A program made the translations under genes and the position numbers. Of a DNA stretch of 64,000 nucleotides, positions 26,243 to 37,480 are shown piece by piece. Under the pieces are notes generated by a model, which saw nothing but the letters and a program-made list of their open reading frames with translations, searched no databases and was not told the DNA's origin. Each line of letters starts with the position of its first letter. Position 1 is the first letter of the stretch. This DNA comes from Sindora glabra (taxonomy: Eukaryota; Streptophyta; Magnoliopsida; Fabales; Fabaceae). Location of the stretch: NCBI GenBank assembly GCA_020226215.1, contig CM035232.1, positions 49,166,179 to 49,230,178 on the forward strand, given 5' to 3'.

Positions 26243-27424
26243 GTGACAATCTATGCCCTTCATCTTAGAAGTCATCTTTTAATGGATTCCAAATACTATT
26301 AATCTACACCCTCTATCTCAATTTCAAATCTTAGAAATTTTATGATTTGTATTGAGAAAACACAATAATATGTTGCAAATTAATCATAAACTATAAGGAA
26401 AAGAAGCCACATGTCCATTCTTGCATTGATAGCCTTACTTTTGATACATAAATGGTGGTGTTATTTTTTTTATTATAATTTATTATCAAATTAATCATTT
26501 ACATCCTCCATATTGAAAGCCATCTATGCTTAGTTTGTATTGAGAAAATGCAAAGATGAGTTATAAAGTGATAAAAAATTGTATGAAAAGAAGTAGTATG
26601 GTCTTTTTATATTGATAAGCTTGTGTTCATTGCATGAATAGTAATGCTACTTTTTTCCACTATAATTTATCATCAGTTTATAATCATCTGCCTTCCAACT
26701 TAGAAATATTACTTCTTTGTCGGGAAAAGAAGTTCATGACTCATAAGCCTTCTATCTCCACATGGCATTACTTTGTTAAGCTTTTGACCTTTGTAAAAAA
26801 ATTCCCCACTACTTCCTCTCGCAAGGGTTTGGGTTATGTTTTAATCCCAGTATAGCTATTCATTTTCTTAAAACAACTAATGATTATCACCTTGGTAAGC
26901 TATTGCCTCACCAACTAGTTAATCAAATGTAAGCCCCTCCTTGGATAAATTCCTCCTTTTGTTCCTCAGCTTTAGGGTATTAGCAATCATCTCCAGTCGT
27001 TTTTCCCCTCTTAAGGGTAGGTTCTTACATATTACTTACCCATTTTCCACCAAGCAATATAAAGGAATTATGAGTGAAAGATACTTACTTTTCCTTTTCA
27101 TTTTTGTAGGGGCACCTTGTATGTTTATTGTAAATGAAAAGTTTGTTATTCATCATAAATAACAATTTTTTAGTTATATATATTAATGTATTGATATAAA
27201 AATAAATAAAATAGAAAATTATATTTTTATAATAGATTTTCTTCTTTCTCATTTATTTCATTTACATTTAATTTGTTAATATTTATTCAATTATATAATA
27301 AAATATTGTAATGTAAAAATGAATTTTAATACTATTAATTTCACCTAGAAATTTAAATAGATTAGCTCTTAAAATGATAATGATGTTCTTTAAAATATTT
27401 AAGCTTTATTTATGTTTTCTATTG

Positions 27425-27425
<1 letters not shown>

Positions 27426-27477
<52 letters not shown>

Positions 27478-27515
27478 GTTTTGGATTTTGGTTTGATATG
27501 TGTGTGTGTGTGTGT
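27426..27515. repeat. (TA)n and (TG)n microsatellites
   Basis: An uninterrupted TA tract at 27426-27473 followed, after 25 bp, by TG units at 27499-27515. Both are inside the CACTA element and non-coding. Confidence 0.9.
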
Positions 27516-28933
27516 AATGTATATGCAAATTATAAATTCTAATGCATATAATGTATATAATTGAATTATTTTTATTTTATTATATATATTTGTCATATTT
27601 AGTCATTTTGAAATGATTCTAGAAAGGTTATAGAATTGTTCAACAATGATTATGGAAAAAGTTGTCAAAATAAAAGAAAAGAAATCTTTTTTTTAATAAA
27701 AAAACATTTATTTATTATGATGTTAGTTTTTTTATAGTAACCAACATTAAACATTAATTGATAAGATGATGTCATTGTATTAAAAACTATGGTATTTTTT
27801 TAAAATCAATGTCTAATATTTAACTTTAGATATTGATTTATTTGTATTAACTAATATGGAAATTTAGCTCTTGGGTGTGAATTGAAAATGAAAAGTCTAA
27901 AGCATGATATGAGTTGAAAATAAAAAAAATAAAATATGGAATCATTTGCAAATTTCTCCCTAAAACTGTTTTGATCCTAAAATAATTCTCTATCTAATGA
28001 GATATACCATCTTTTCAATTTCAATTTAGTATTTTTGCTCACTAATTATTTTATAGGACTTAAATTAGCATGTGATTAACTATGTAAGATTTAACATTCA
28101 TTTTAAGATACAAAATATAAATATAAGAATTTTTTTTACCTTTTATATTTGTTTTTGTAATTTATAATAAATCATATTTTGTTACCTATCATTTTGATAC
28201 AACTTTTACATGTTTACATAGATAATAAATTTGATCTCTTCTTTTTTTTCAGTATTGTATTTATTATCTACTATTTATTCATATGAAAAATATCTAATAT
28301 TAATTAATTTTTCATGAGTGCTTATTGCATTCATAGGTATTGCATTCAAAAGGCTTATATAGGAAGTGTAAACCTTACATATTAAGGAATATGTATCGAG
28401 ATAAATTTAATAAAGCACCCATCTCCGATTAAGGTATTGTATATAACTTTTCACCATTTTCAATATTTTGTTCTTCAATTTATTCTTAAAAATTATTTGA
28501 ATTGGGAGTCTTTAGAGTTATAAGAGATGTTTACTTTTATACCTAGTTAGAAATGCAAGGAATATAGAGAGGATGAGGGAGTAAAGAACAGGGGATAAGG
28601 TTAACATTGGAGACAAAGGAGTGAGAAATTGGAACATAAAGTCTAGGTGGTTAGAACATAACACGTTGGTTACAAAAATAAATCAATGTGGTATTATTTA
28701 AATAGAATGTTAGTTATTTGAAAATAAATAAAAATAAATGTTGTTTCCCATGATAATATGTTAAAAAATGACATCGGTTGTTTTCAATAAAAAATTGATG
28801 TTATTGTTATTTTTACAGTAGTTTTAAAATCGACATTAAAAACAAATATATGATGATGCCCAATTAAACATTATCAATTTTGGACATTAAATTCTTTAAA
28901 CATCTGACTTCAATTAACTATTATGTGGTGGTT

Positions 28934-29610
28934 ATTCTAGCACAATCAAATAAAGAAAGCAATTATAAGCTCATCAACTAGATTTACCTTTCCTTGTATC
29001 TAAATCTCTTTGTAACTCTTATCCATTCTTATCCCTTACTAGCTTATCTTTATACTTCTTGATGAACCTTATCTCTTATGAGCTATTATCAGATTCAGTA
29101 TTAGACTATCATACATAATACATTGCCCTATCTTATTTCTCATGAACACATCATATTCAATTCTAATTTCAATGCATAACTTAACTTGCAACAATTTTAT
29201 GCTTTTTTGCATGACCTCATATCTCATTTACATTATCAACTATCACATAATAATCATAGTTATCATCATATGAAACTTACTTCTTTTGATCCTTTCATGT
29301 CACATTAAATGAAAATTTAAAGAGGGTAGTTAATAATGTAATCAATTATACAAACCCAAAAAGGAAGCATAGTTGATTATAAATGGTCTTGAGATTAGAC
29401 CCAGTTATAGGTAGTCGACTATAAGCCTTTTGCATATAAGTTATAGTTGAATATGCAATTGATTATGGATCCTCAAAGAATGAGGTCTAGCTTGATAATG
29501 ACTACATATTTAAGTATAATCATTTAGAAGGCAAGCTCTCTACTTGTTATTGACTATGTGATCAATTACAAGCCTCTTAAGGCAAAATAGTCATTGTAAT
29601 ATTAATATAT
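28934..29610. other. Old repeat sequence on the right side of the CACTA insertion, with palindrome array
   Basis: 29330-29590 carries TAATCAATTA-like motifs again (AATGTAATCAATTATACA, AGTTGATTATAAATGG, GCAATTGATTATGG, GTGATCAATTACAAG), the same style as the array at 7530-7830. The preceding part has no coding frame. It is probably one side of an older LTR-type element, interrupted at 23413. Confidence 0.4.
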
Positions 29611-30471
29611 ATTGACTTATCATGTCATTTAAAAAAATAGTGATAGAAATATTTTAGAATTGAAGAGATATTTTTTAAAAAATTTTAAATGTAAAAAAAA
29701 TCATTAATGAATTTTTCAAAGAAAGGGAAAATTTGAAAAAAAATTAATTAGTTATATATTTTGATATAATTATTTATCATCTTTCCTTAAATAATTAAAT
29801 ATTCAGATAAGAAAAAAAATTATAATTTAATCATTTATTTTTTCTATTTTCTATTTTTTTCATTCTTTTCTATTTTTTTTCTTGCATTCCATTTCCTTTC
29901 CTTCTGATTTTTTAAATTTACCATAACTGAACGAACGAGTAACAAAAGTGGTTAGATGCAGAATTTACATAGTCCGAGTGAATTATTTACAACAAAGTCT
30001 TCGTATTTTAGAAGTTATACACACATTCTGAACAGTTGGAAGTGTAATTTACCCTTACCATTGTACTAACTTCTCCCAATTATATTACATTCTTCTTCAA
30101 AGCTAAATTTCCTCACTTTCTTCAATATTGCTCCAATAAGCTGTATAATAATTAACTTCAAATGGTCCCCCGCGGTGGGAAAGTGTTCTTCAAAAAGTTA
30201 AAAAGTGGTGATTTCAACAATGATGCTAATAATCATAACCCCTTCGGCCATTTCAGAACAAAATGGACCAGAGCCAGCCACAAACCCCACACCAATGCAT
30301 AGAAAAAAAAAAGCGCTCACTGCTCCAATTTTCAAATGAAAATTAACATGAAATTCCAATTGAATATTTTGTGCCATACAATCCTATGCCCGATTCATCC
30401 ACCCAAAAATATGTCAAAAAAAAAATCTAACAAATTTGCTGAATTTGATCTAAATTGTTAAGAAAAAAAAA
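29611..30471. other. Downstream region of the ATL gene
   Basis: This lies 3' of the ATL coding sequence, which is on the - strand. 29,611-29,930 is AT-rich and featureless; about 29,930-30,471 is less so and probably includes the 3' UTR. No AATAAA-type signal could be fixed confidently on the - strand close to the stop. Confidence 0.4.
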
Positions 30472-31536
30472 TTATGGGTCCAAATAAAGAGGTATTACTG
30501 AACTTCTTGATCTACTGCTACAATGTCCAAAGGAAAAAAATGATCTCTTAACCCTACCATTTCCACCACTAGAACCTTCAATGTTGGGGCTAGCTTCATT
30601 AACTTGCCTGTTCTGTTGCCTCAGAGCCTCTTGAACTGCCAAATAAAAATGCCTATCTCCAGAAGAATCCATTGAGAAAGACCTTCTAATTGGCTGAACT
30701 GAAAATTCGTCATCTTTGGCTCTAATGTCAATGCACTCATCACCCATGCTTGTCCCTTTCTCAAGCTTTTTTGCTCTCTTCTGGAAACTCCTTTGCTCCA
30801 ATTTTCTCGGTGAAAGACTCACAACATTAGGCCTTGTTGGTGGTTGTGCCTCCATTGAAATGCCTCTTTCTTGAAAGTTTTGGTCTCTTTCTTGAACATT
30901 TCCCAATTCAATGACCACAAAATCTTCGTCCCCATCAATGAAATTCTCACCAAACTGGCTTGAATCTTGATGGGAAGGCCTTTGATTGAGAAGTTGGTCA
31001 ATTTGCAACTTGTTTGTGAAAGAAATATTTGCTCTACAAAGTGGGCAATTTGCATTGCTTTGAAGCCAAACATCAATGCAATCAATGTGGAAAACATGGC
31101 TACAATTTGGTATAATCCTGAGTTTCTCATTCTCTTCAAATTCATTCAAGCAGACAGCACATTCCCTAACGCTTTCTTCAGGCTTGTATTGGATAATTGG
31201 GATTAGCCGAATCAACGCCTCTTCGAGCCCTCGAGGCTCCGTCTCCGGCGAGTAGATCCCCGGCAACTCCTCCCGCCGCCCCGACGGTGAGAGGCGACGT
31301 AGGAGATCAATGCGGTGCCAATTGAGACAACATTTGATAACAAAGATGTAGTAGCTCACAAGCAAGAACGCAGTGGCCACTATTCCTATTACAGCAATTG
31401 CTATAATGGGAAAACCTGTACTAGAATGATGCAGAAGAGGATGAAGAATTGAGTTTTCTGGACTTGTGATTGGTGAAAGAGATTCTGACCCGACTTTGTA
31501 TCCATGAATTAGGTGTTTTCTGCTCACTAGATCCAT
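30472..31536 (-). CDS. RING-H2 finger E3 ubiquitin ligase, ATL family (ATL1/ATL16-like)
   Basis: A 354-residue protein that should transfer ubiquitin from an E2 to target proteins while anchored in a membrane. Residues 42-67 form a single hydrophobic segment. The GLD region follows at about 101-117 (RGLEEALIRLIPIIQY). The RING-H2 lies at 126-167: C126, C129, C145, H147, H150, C153, C164, C167, with ATL spacing (x2, x15, x1, x2, x2, x10, x2) and a conserved Trp157 in the E2-contact stretch. The tail has PIRRSFSMDSS at 282-292 and GRVKRSFFSFG at 327-337. The start is ATG 31536: the codon six positions upstream in the same frame is GTG, and an in-frame TGA lies at 31579-31581. The gene has no intron, as usual for ATLs. 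It is the only intact gene here. The exact ATL member is an inference. Confidence 0.95.
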   Translation of the reverse strand: MDLVSRKHLIHGYKVGSESLSPITSPENSILHPLLHHSSTGFPIIAIAVIGIVATAFLLVSYYIFVIKCCLNWHRIDLLRRLSPSGRREELPGIYSPETEPRGLEEALIRLIPIIQYKPEESVRECAVCLNEFEENEKLRIIPNCSHVFHIDCIDVWLQSNANCPLCRANISFTNKLQIDQLLNQRPSHQDSSQFGENFIDGDEDFVVIELGNVQERDQNFQERGISMEAQPPTRPNVVSLSPRKLEQRSFQKRAKKLEKGTSMGDECIDIRAKDDEFSVQPIRRSFSMDSSGDRHFYLAVQEALRQQNRQVNEASPNIEGSSGGNGRVKRSFFSFGHCSSRSRSSVIPLYLDP

Positions 31537-32170
31537 ACCAGCACCAGATTTCACAGAAGAAACAGGAAAATGGGTTTCTCAGATCTTGAATATGACTACT
31601 GGAACTCATCAAAAAGAAGAACAGATGTTTAGAGTGAGAAAATGACACTTTCCCGGGAAAATCTACGTTATGAACAGGCCATGAATTTCAAATAAGAGGA
31701 AATGATAATTGGAATGATGGGATTCAAAGGGGTTAGAGAGAAAGAGATAACAATTTCTCTTGAATTGATGAAGGGGGAATTGATAAAAGCAATGAAGTAT
31801 GGAGGAGCGAGAGGTAAGAGAGAAAAACCCAGATGGGCTTTAAATGAAGGTGGTGAAGAGAGGGGACAGTGAAAGTGCTGAAGATTCAACAAGAAAAAGG
31901 CTCTCAAAGCTGTTCGGTGTTTTTTTATTAAGGTAGGAAAGAAAGTCTGAGCTCAGCGTACGTGTTTGGTAAAAATTTTTCTGGGATTCCTAGAGAAATT
32001 TGGCAAGAAAATTTGTTGAAGTGTCTCGATCAGTGTACAACATTTTTTTACGTGACAGAAACATATGGTTCAATGTAATTTAATTTTAGAAAAAAAAAAA
32101 GGAGGTTTTATAGAATGTGTGGCAGTCTAGTTTGAATGATAGTGGACTAAGGCGGCCTTGACCAGTGAGA
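31537..32170 (-). promoter_or_regulatory. ATL 5' leader and proximal promoter
   Basis: Read on the - strand, the part next to the start (about 31,560-31,910) is rich in CT, like a plant 5' leader. Further up are ACGT-core motifs at 31960-31965 (ACGTGT) and 32050-32056 (ACGTGAC), and a TTGACC W-box on the + strand at 32158-32163. ACGT cores bind bZIP factors and W-boxes bind WRKY factors, which would fit elicitor or stress control known for several ATLs. No TATA box was fixed with confidence. Short motifs like these occur by chance. Confidence 0.4.
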
Positions 32171-33473
32171 AAATTCATGTGACTTTGTGAGTCATATGTT
32201 TCATAAAAATAAAATTCTTCATCGTTCGATGAGCATACAATTTATGTATCTTTAATATTAAAAAATTATCATTTTATTATTATTAAAAATTAATAAAATA
32301 ATTTGTTCTTTAATTAATCTTCTTTTAATTTTTTTTTCAATTTTTAATGATCCACTGCGGATAAATTATTGTCCAGACAAAATAGAATTTCTCTACATTT
32401 CGCTGTTTGCCAATGACAAATTCTAGTGGGAGCTGTGAGCCTAGTGTTTTACTGAAAAATTTACTAATATTATATTAGCACTAAAATTTTAATATTATTT
32501 ATATATATTATTAATTATATTATTTTTTAATTTAATAATTTAATGTAATTAAAAAATTATTTATTTTTATAGAAAATTAATTATTTTTAAGAAAATATAT
32601 TATTATATTAAAAAATAATATACTTAATAATATTTATATAAAAATAACATCTAATTTTTGGTTTTAATGCGATTCCAAATGAGTTCTCGTGTTTCGTTGC
32701 ATCTTCTCCTTGTAATTAATGTACAATTATCATGAGGTTTTAATCAAAGAGAATTTCTTAAATATTTATGTTATCTTCTTATTCTACTCAACGAAAATTA
32801 ATTAAAGAGATTTGGATTAAGTCTAATTAAATTGTATGCACAATTAATAAAAAAGGAGATATATCAATTATCAAAAGAGATAACACATTGATTTGTAATA
32901 AAAATAGCATATTTAATCTTTGATTGCCTTAATGTACATAGTTAAATATACTCTATACAACTAGAATCTAACAAAAAATTTATGTTCGATTCAAATTATA
33001 ATTTTTTTAAAAAATTATGCATTTTTATTTAACTTATTATCTAAAATTTATTTAAAAAATAAAAAATAAATTGAAGTACATAAATTGCTTGAAAATATTA
33101 TGTTTTTCATACAATTAAATGCAAGATCATTAAAATTTGTTTTTTCAAGTCCCAATACATTAAAAATTACTAAAATTAACAATAAGCTTTTATTCTCAAG
33201 TGAAATAAAAACGCATATTACAGTAAAAAAATAAAAATAAAAAAAATTTCTTTGCAGCAGAAACATGGCCCAGCAAAGGCCTAATAATTCCGTTGTGTCC
33301 CTGTGAAAGAGCTCTTTTTGGATGCCGCAATCCGAAGGGCATCAAGAAACAGTACATTTTTCAAAAATTTTTGTCTTTTCTTTTTAAATTTTTTCTATCC
33401 TTGGTCTTGACTTGTATGATTGGAGAAGATTGTCAAAATTAGAGTTCCATTTTTAAAATGGGAATATTTGTGT

Positions 33474-33486
33474 GATATATATATAC

Positions 33487-33543
<57 letters not shown>
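33474..33543. repeat. (TA)n microsatellite with regular CATATA interruptions
   Basis: About 70 bp of TA units broken three times by C to give ACATATAT, at intervals of about 20 bp. The spacing suggests growth by duplication of a higher-order unit rather than of TA alone. Confidence 0.9.
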
Positions 33544-34184
33544 ATGCTCGCTGAGTCTTATGATGATTTTGGTATTTTTGACTTAAATGAGTTCATTAGT
33601 ATTTGTAAAAATAAAATTGAGTTGAACATAATTGCTGAGCTATTTTCTTTTATCAGTAGTGTTCTTTACCCACTTTCTTAATTGGTATAAATAATAAAAA
33701 AAAAACCATGTCATTTATACTTCGTCTAAAATATTTGTGAAAAACGAAATTTCAAGAATTTTAACCACCCTCTGCATTTTTTGTTGGAAAATTTTCGTGT
33801 CCTATCATAACATCAAGATTTTAATTTTATTTTCTATTATATTTTAATAAATAAATAATTTTAATATTATAATTAAATGATTTCTAAAATGGAAACAACA
33901 TTTCTTCTCTTTGCCAAAAATTAAGGAAAGATAATATTAAAAATTTTAGTGCTACCATCATTTTTTTTTTTTGGTTGTATTGATAGGTACACAGATACAT
34001 GGAAGGTATTCTTTTCCGCGGCCGCTTGTTGCATGATAGCTTTATTTTTTCTTTCCTTCCTTTAAAAGAATGAAAATTAAAATAACTATTTATAAATATA
34101 TAATAGAAATATTTTAAGATGCTCTAGGTCATTAAAATTTGAGATGACGTGACAAACTTTGACATCATTAGAGTCTATTATTCA

Positions 34185-34231
<47 letters not shown>
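34185..34231. repeat. (TTA)n microsatellite
   Basis: About 15 uninterrupted ATT/TTA units in non-coding DNA. Confidence 0.95.
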
Positions 34232-34232
<1 letters not shown>

Positions 34233-34299
34233 AATATGATCAAATAATTTTAATTTAATAATTTTTAAAAATATCATATTATTTCAAACACTTTAAAAT

Positions 34300-35142
34300 T
34301 CTTGAGGCGCAATAAAATTTATCATACTGTATAAAGTTGGTTGTTGGAAATTGTCCCCCCAAATAAAGCAAGATGTGTATGAAAAACGGAACGATGTGCA
34401 ATTATGCATTGATGGTTGTTCTACACATTCAATGATTTACAACGTCTTGAACCAAAAACGTAAAATGCGTTGAACCAAAAAGGTAAAATGCATTCATAGC
34501 TCATTCCCTGCATTCCACCGTTTTAACTTCTTTGACTTTCTCCGCCGTCGTTTGTCTCTTTTCCTTTTTCCAAATCATACCCATTCCCCTCCGATTATTC
34601 CCCCTATATTTCAACTAGACTTTCGAGGAGGATTTTGGCGACGGTGGAGGATTTTTTTTTTTTTTTACTATTTTTTTTATTTTTTTGCAGTTTTAGGGTA
34701 ATGATATCTTGAGTTGAACAGAGCAATAAACATTGTTGTGCGCCAGAATTCATATCCATCGCAAATTCCAATTTTCTACTTTGATTTTCAATTTTCAACC
34801 ACGAAAATCAATCATTGAATTGATTTGGGGTGCTAGTTTCATTATCTTGGCTCTTGCAATTTTTTGAAAGGTCTCGTTAGTCTTGTGGTATTTTATCTAT
34901 CTGGTCCTGTGAGTGGCTCTACAATTGACGCTGCATGCTTTAAATTTGATATTAGCCTTCATTGTTCAAATTACCCTCTTCTACTATTGATTTTAAATAT
35001 GTGAAGGGCTGTGTTTGCTGCAACTTTGTTACCAGTAAATATCTGGATCTTATTTGAGTGGAGATTAGGTTATCTATATCACCAAATATTTCTCTAGTTC
35101 TTGTCATATTATGGAACAAATGATGAAGAAATGGCTTCATAG
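34300..35142 (+). other. Gene-like upstream region, no coding frame recognised
   Basis: This region is clearly less AT-rich than its neighbours. It has a 23-bp tandem pair at 34447-34492 (TTGAACCAAAAACGTAAAATG, second copy with GGT for CGT), a pyrimidine-rich stretch at 34,520-34,590 (CTTTGACTTTCTCCGCCG) like a 5' leader, and mixed-composition text to 35,140. A TTTGAC W-box core is in the same part. No frame joins these into a protein, and I do not recognise a gene; it may be the promoter and first exons of a broken gene. Confidence 0.3.
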
Positions 35143-35337
35143 CACACAGTTCATTGGAAATTATTGATAAGGAGGAATGAAAGAAAACTTGTTGACTTAG
35201 GATTAAAGCAAATTCATTTCACCAACCCAGAATGTGTATGGATGAAATTTATGTCAAAACTAGATAAATTTGAGAATGGGTGCATTGAGAAGCTTGCTTC
35301 AGAGTTGATTAATATTGTAAACACTTATATAACCTAA
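35143..35337 (+). pseudogene. Unidentified coding-like relic beside the copia element
   Basis: A 64-codon open stretch from just after a TAG (35140-35142) to TAA 35335-35337. It reads HTVHWKLLIRRNERKLVDL, GLKQIHFTNPECVWMKFMS, KLDKFENGCIEKLASELIN, IVNTYIT. The composition is protein-like and the frame has no ATG near its start, so it would be an internal or last exon. It ends 74 bp before the copia 5' LTR. I do not recognise the family and see no partner exon. Confidence 0.3.
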
Positions 35338-35411
35338 TCTTTGTTCTTGAAGGTAATTTTGTCAATTTTTAATAAAAAATATCAATATCAAGTTGTTTCA
35401 TATGAAACTTT

Positions 35412-35887
35412 TGTAAGAATAATAATGGTCCACATGATATCTTAAAAGTATTGAATATATAAATTAATATATATTAAAGAGTATTGAATACATATTAATT
35501 TATATATTTATTAGAATATTAAGTAATTTAATATTATTGGCTAATTGAAGAAATATGACTCCTAGTAAACTTTGATAAAAGGTCACTAATAATCTATAAA
35601 AAGAGTCTAGTCCTCTCTCTATTTCTTATTCATACTAACATTCGAAAAAGAAAATTAGAAACAAGACACAATCACAAATAAAAAAGGATGTCTTAACCTC
35701 CATCATCAAAGTAAGAGGAAACGAGAGTGAAGTCATACTTTCTACTTCTTAGTATCTTGAAAGTCCAAATGGAACAAGGTATGTTTTCTTTTTTAGTATG
35801 ATAGTATGTGAAATCAATGAAGTCTTTAGATTCACGAGTATGTTGAAATTTTATAAGTTTATGCTATTACATAAATTAAAAAATTTA
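35412..35887 (+). repeat. Copia 5' LTR
   Basis: Begins TGTAAGAATAATAATGGTCC and ends near ATTAAAAAATTTA. It matches the 3' LTR throughout. It is longer by about 40 bp because of an extra duplicated GTATTGAATA/TTAATATATA segment at about 35,440-35,510. It should carry the element's promoter; TCTATAAAAAGAG at about 35,593 is a likely TATA box, present in the other LTR as TTTATAAAAAGAG. Confidence 0.9.
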
Positions 35888-35896
35888 ATTGATATA

Positions 35897-35908
35897 TGGT
35901 ATCAGAGT
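35897..35908 (+). other. Primer-binding site for initiator tRNA-Met
   Basis: TGGTATCAGAGT lies nine bases after the 5' LTR. TGGTATCAGAGC is the usual copia primer site, complementary to the 3' end of initiator tRNA-Met; the last base differs here. Confidence 0.9.
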
Positions 35909-36747
35909 AAGTTTAGGAATCTACAATTTTCTATTTACGATTGTTATATCTCCTATTATGCAAACCTTAATTTTATGATTTAAATTTTTTAATTAATCAT
36001 TTTTGTTGTACATAAAATTAGTTATGGATCAAGTTTCAGGTGTATGTGAGTGTTAGAAAAATAAATAATAAATGTAATTAAATAATCAAATGTTATTAGG
36101 GGCATACATAGATATTGGCATATTACCATGTAAATAAATTGATTGCTTATGTTCATATTGTGTATTGCCTAAATATGGTATATATTTACAATTTGAAATT
36201 TATACTATGTAAGATTTGTTAATAACAAAGTGGCCAAATCTTAAGAAACAAATTTCAGATTGTAAATTATTTTCAAATTGCTTATAAAATTTGAAATGTA
36301 AAAAAAAATGACATTAAAGTAATAAAATTTTATTTTGGTGGGTAAATTAAAGTTTGTTAATATTAGATACTTTAGGATTAGCCCAAAAGTTGATTAGTTA
36401 TTCTTAAAATTGACAAATATAATTATGGTAATTAATATGTTTTATTGACTTATTTGTTATATCCAAAGATTGCAAAATAAATTTAATTAGTGCATATGTG
36501 ATCATTGATTACTGTTTTATGTTTGTAGATCTAAGTATCTCCTAAAGGAGAACTTTGATATATTTTATACTTATTGAATTTGAATTTATGTTAAAATTTA
36601 TGACTTAAAGCATTAATGTATAATTGTCTTACGTTATTTCCAGTTTTTGTGCATGTTTCTTTACATTTGCATGGTTCATCTGTTCCTTTATTTAATGAAT
36701 TAAATTTCTTTGATTTGTGGCAATAAGTCCAGTTTCAGTTAGGTGTT

Positions 36748-37480
36748 ATGGATCTTGATTTAGCACAAGTCAAGAAACCTGCTATCATTACTAATGAAAG
36801 TGACATTAATGAATAAGCTTTATATAAAGCTTCGGAGAGATCGAACAAATTAAGCTTAATGTTCATGTGGACGATAGTCACAAACAATTTAAAGAGCATT
36901 CTTGCTACAACTGAAAGTGCTAAAGAATTTAAGAAATTAGTGGAAGAGAAATCTCAAACTATTGATAAGTCATTTACTAGTGTATTAATGAGCTTATTGA
37001 CCACCATGAAGTATGATGGTTTGCATACCATGCATGAGCATGTTCTTGAGATGACAACTTTAGCAGTAAAATTAAAGAACTTAGGAATGAATATGAATAA
37101 GTATATCTTAGTGTAATTTATACTTAATTCCTTGCCTTTTAAACAATATTGTCCATTTTAAATGAATTACAATACTATAAAGGATAAGTAGAATGTTAAT
37201 GAATTGAGCAAAATGGTTATTTAGGAGAAGACAAGGTTAAAAGATTGAAAAGCTCATTTTGTTCATCTCTTGAATCATTAAGAAGTTAAAAAGAGTTTTG
37301 AAAAAATGGTGGAAAGAGCCAAAAAAAAGATGTACATAACCTGAATGATTCTTCCAAAGCTATTCACAAGAAGGAATTTAGTAATAATAAGTGTCACTTT
37401 TGTTATAAAGTTAAGCGCTTAAAGAAAGATTGCCTAAAACATGAAGCTTGGTTTGAAAAAAAAAAAGGGAAGCCTTATGC
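36748..37480 (+). pseudogene. Copia gag relic
   Basis: The start is ATG 36748 (MDLDLAQVKKPAI), typical of this gag type, and ERSNKLSLM follows after one in-frame TAA. The UBN2-type capsid text runs to about 37,240 (YDGLHTMHEHVLEMTTLAVK, LKNLGMNMNKYI). A CCHC knuckle lies at about 37,390-37,445: CHFCYKVKRLKKDCLKHE, which has lost the family's glycine-histidine pair. Several stops and a frameshift break it. The protein would form the particle shell. Confidence 0.85.

Larger units (their letters stand above)
23413..28933. mobile_element. CACTA (En/Spm-type) DNA transposon, non-autonomous
   Basis: The left end is CACTACTACAAAATAGCT, a typical plant CACTA terminus. The right end, AACTATTATGTGGTGGTT, is its inverse with 13 of 18 matches. 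The flanking triplets are ACT (23410-23412) and ATT (28934-28936), fitting the 3-bp target duplication with one change. Both subterminal regions carry many short repeats of the type ACATCGATTATTTT, AAAATCGACATTAAAA and AATTGATGTTATTG, the usual transposase-binding layout of this superfamily. No TNP2-like transposase frame is visible across 5.5 kb, so it would need help in trans. It contains a 521-bp tandem duplication and a long TA tract. Confidence 0.65.
32171..34299. other. AT-rich intergenic DNA upstream of the ATL gene
   Basis: No gene seen. 32,450-32,660 is a very AT-rich block with possible inverted-repeat structure. 33,260-33,360 has a short block of balanced composition with no frame. 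Two microsatellites lie here and are listed separately. Confidence 0.5.

Noticed and set aside
30819..31145. 108-codon frame on the - strand inside the ATL gene
   Set aside because: It lies wholly within the ATL coding sequence in another frame and shows no protein features of its own.
31537..31554. Six extra N-terminal codons for the ATL protein
   Set aside because: The upstream codon at 31552-31554 is GTG, not ATG, and an in-frame TGA lies at 31579-31581; plant nuclear genes start at ATG, so ATG 31536 was chosen.
33472..33681. Protein with an Ile/Tyr repeat
   Set aside because: The Ile-Tyr repeat is the translated TA microsatellite, and the remainder has no recognisable domain.
35897..35908. 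tRNA-Met gene fragment
   Set aside because: Only 12 bases match, exactly where the copia primer site belongs; this is a primer-binding site, not a tRNA gene.
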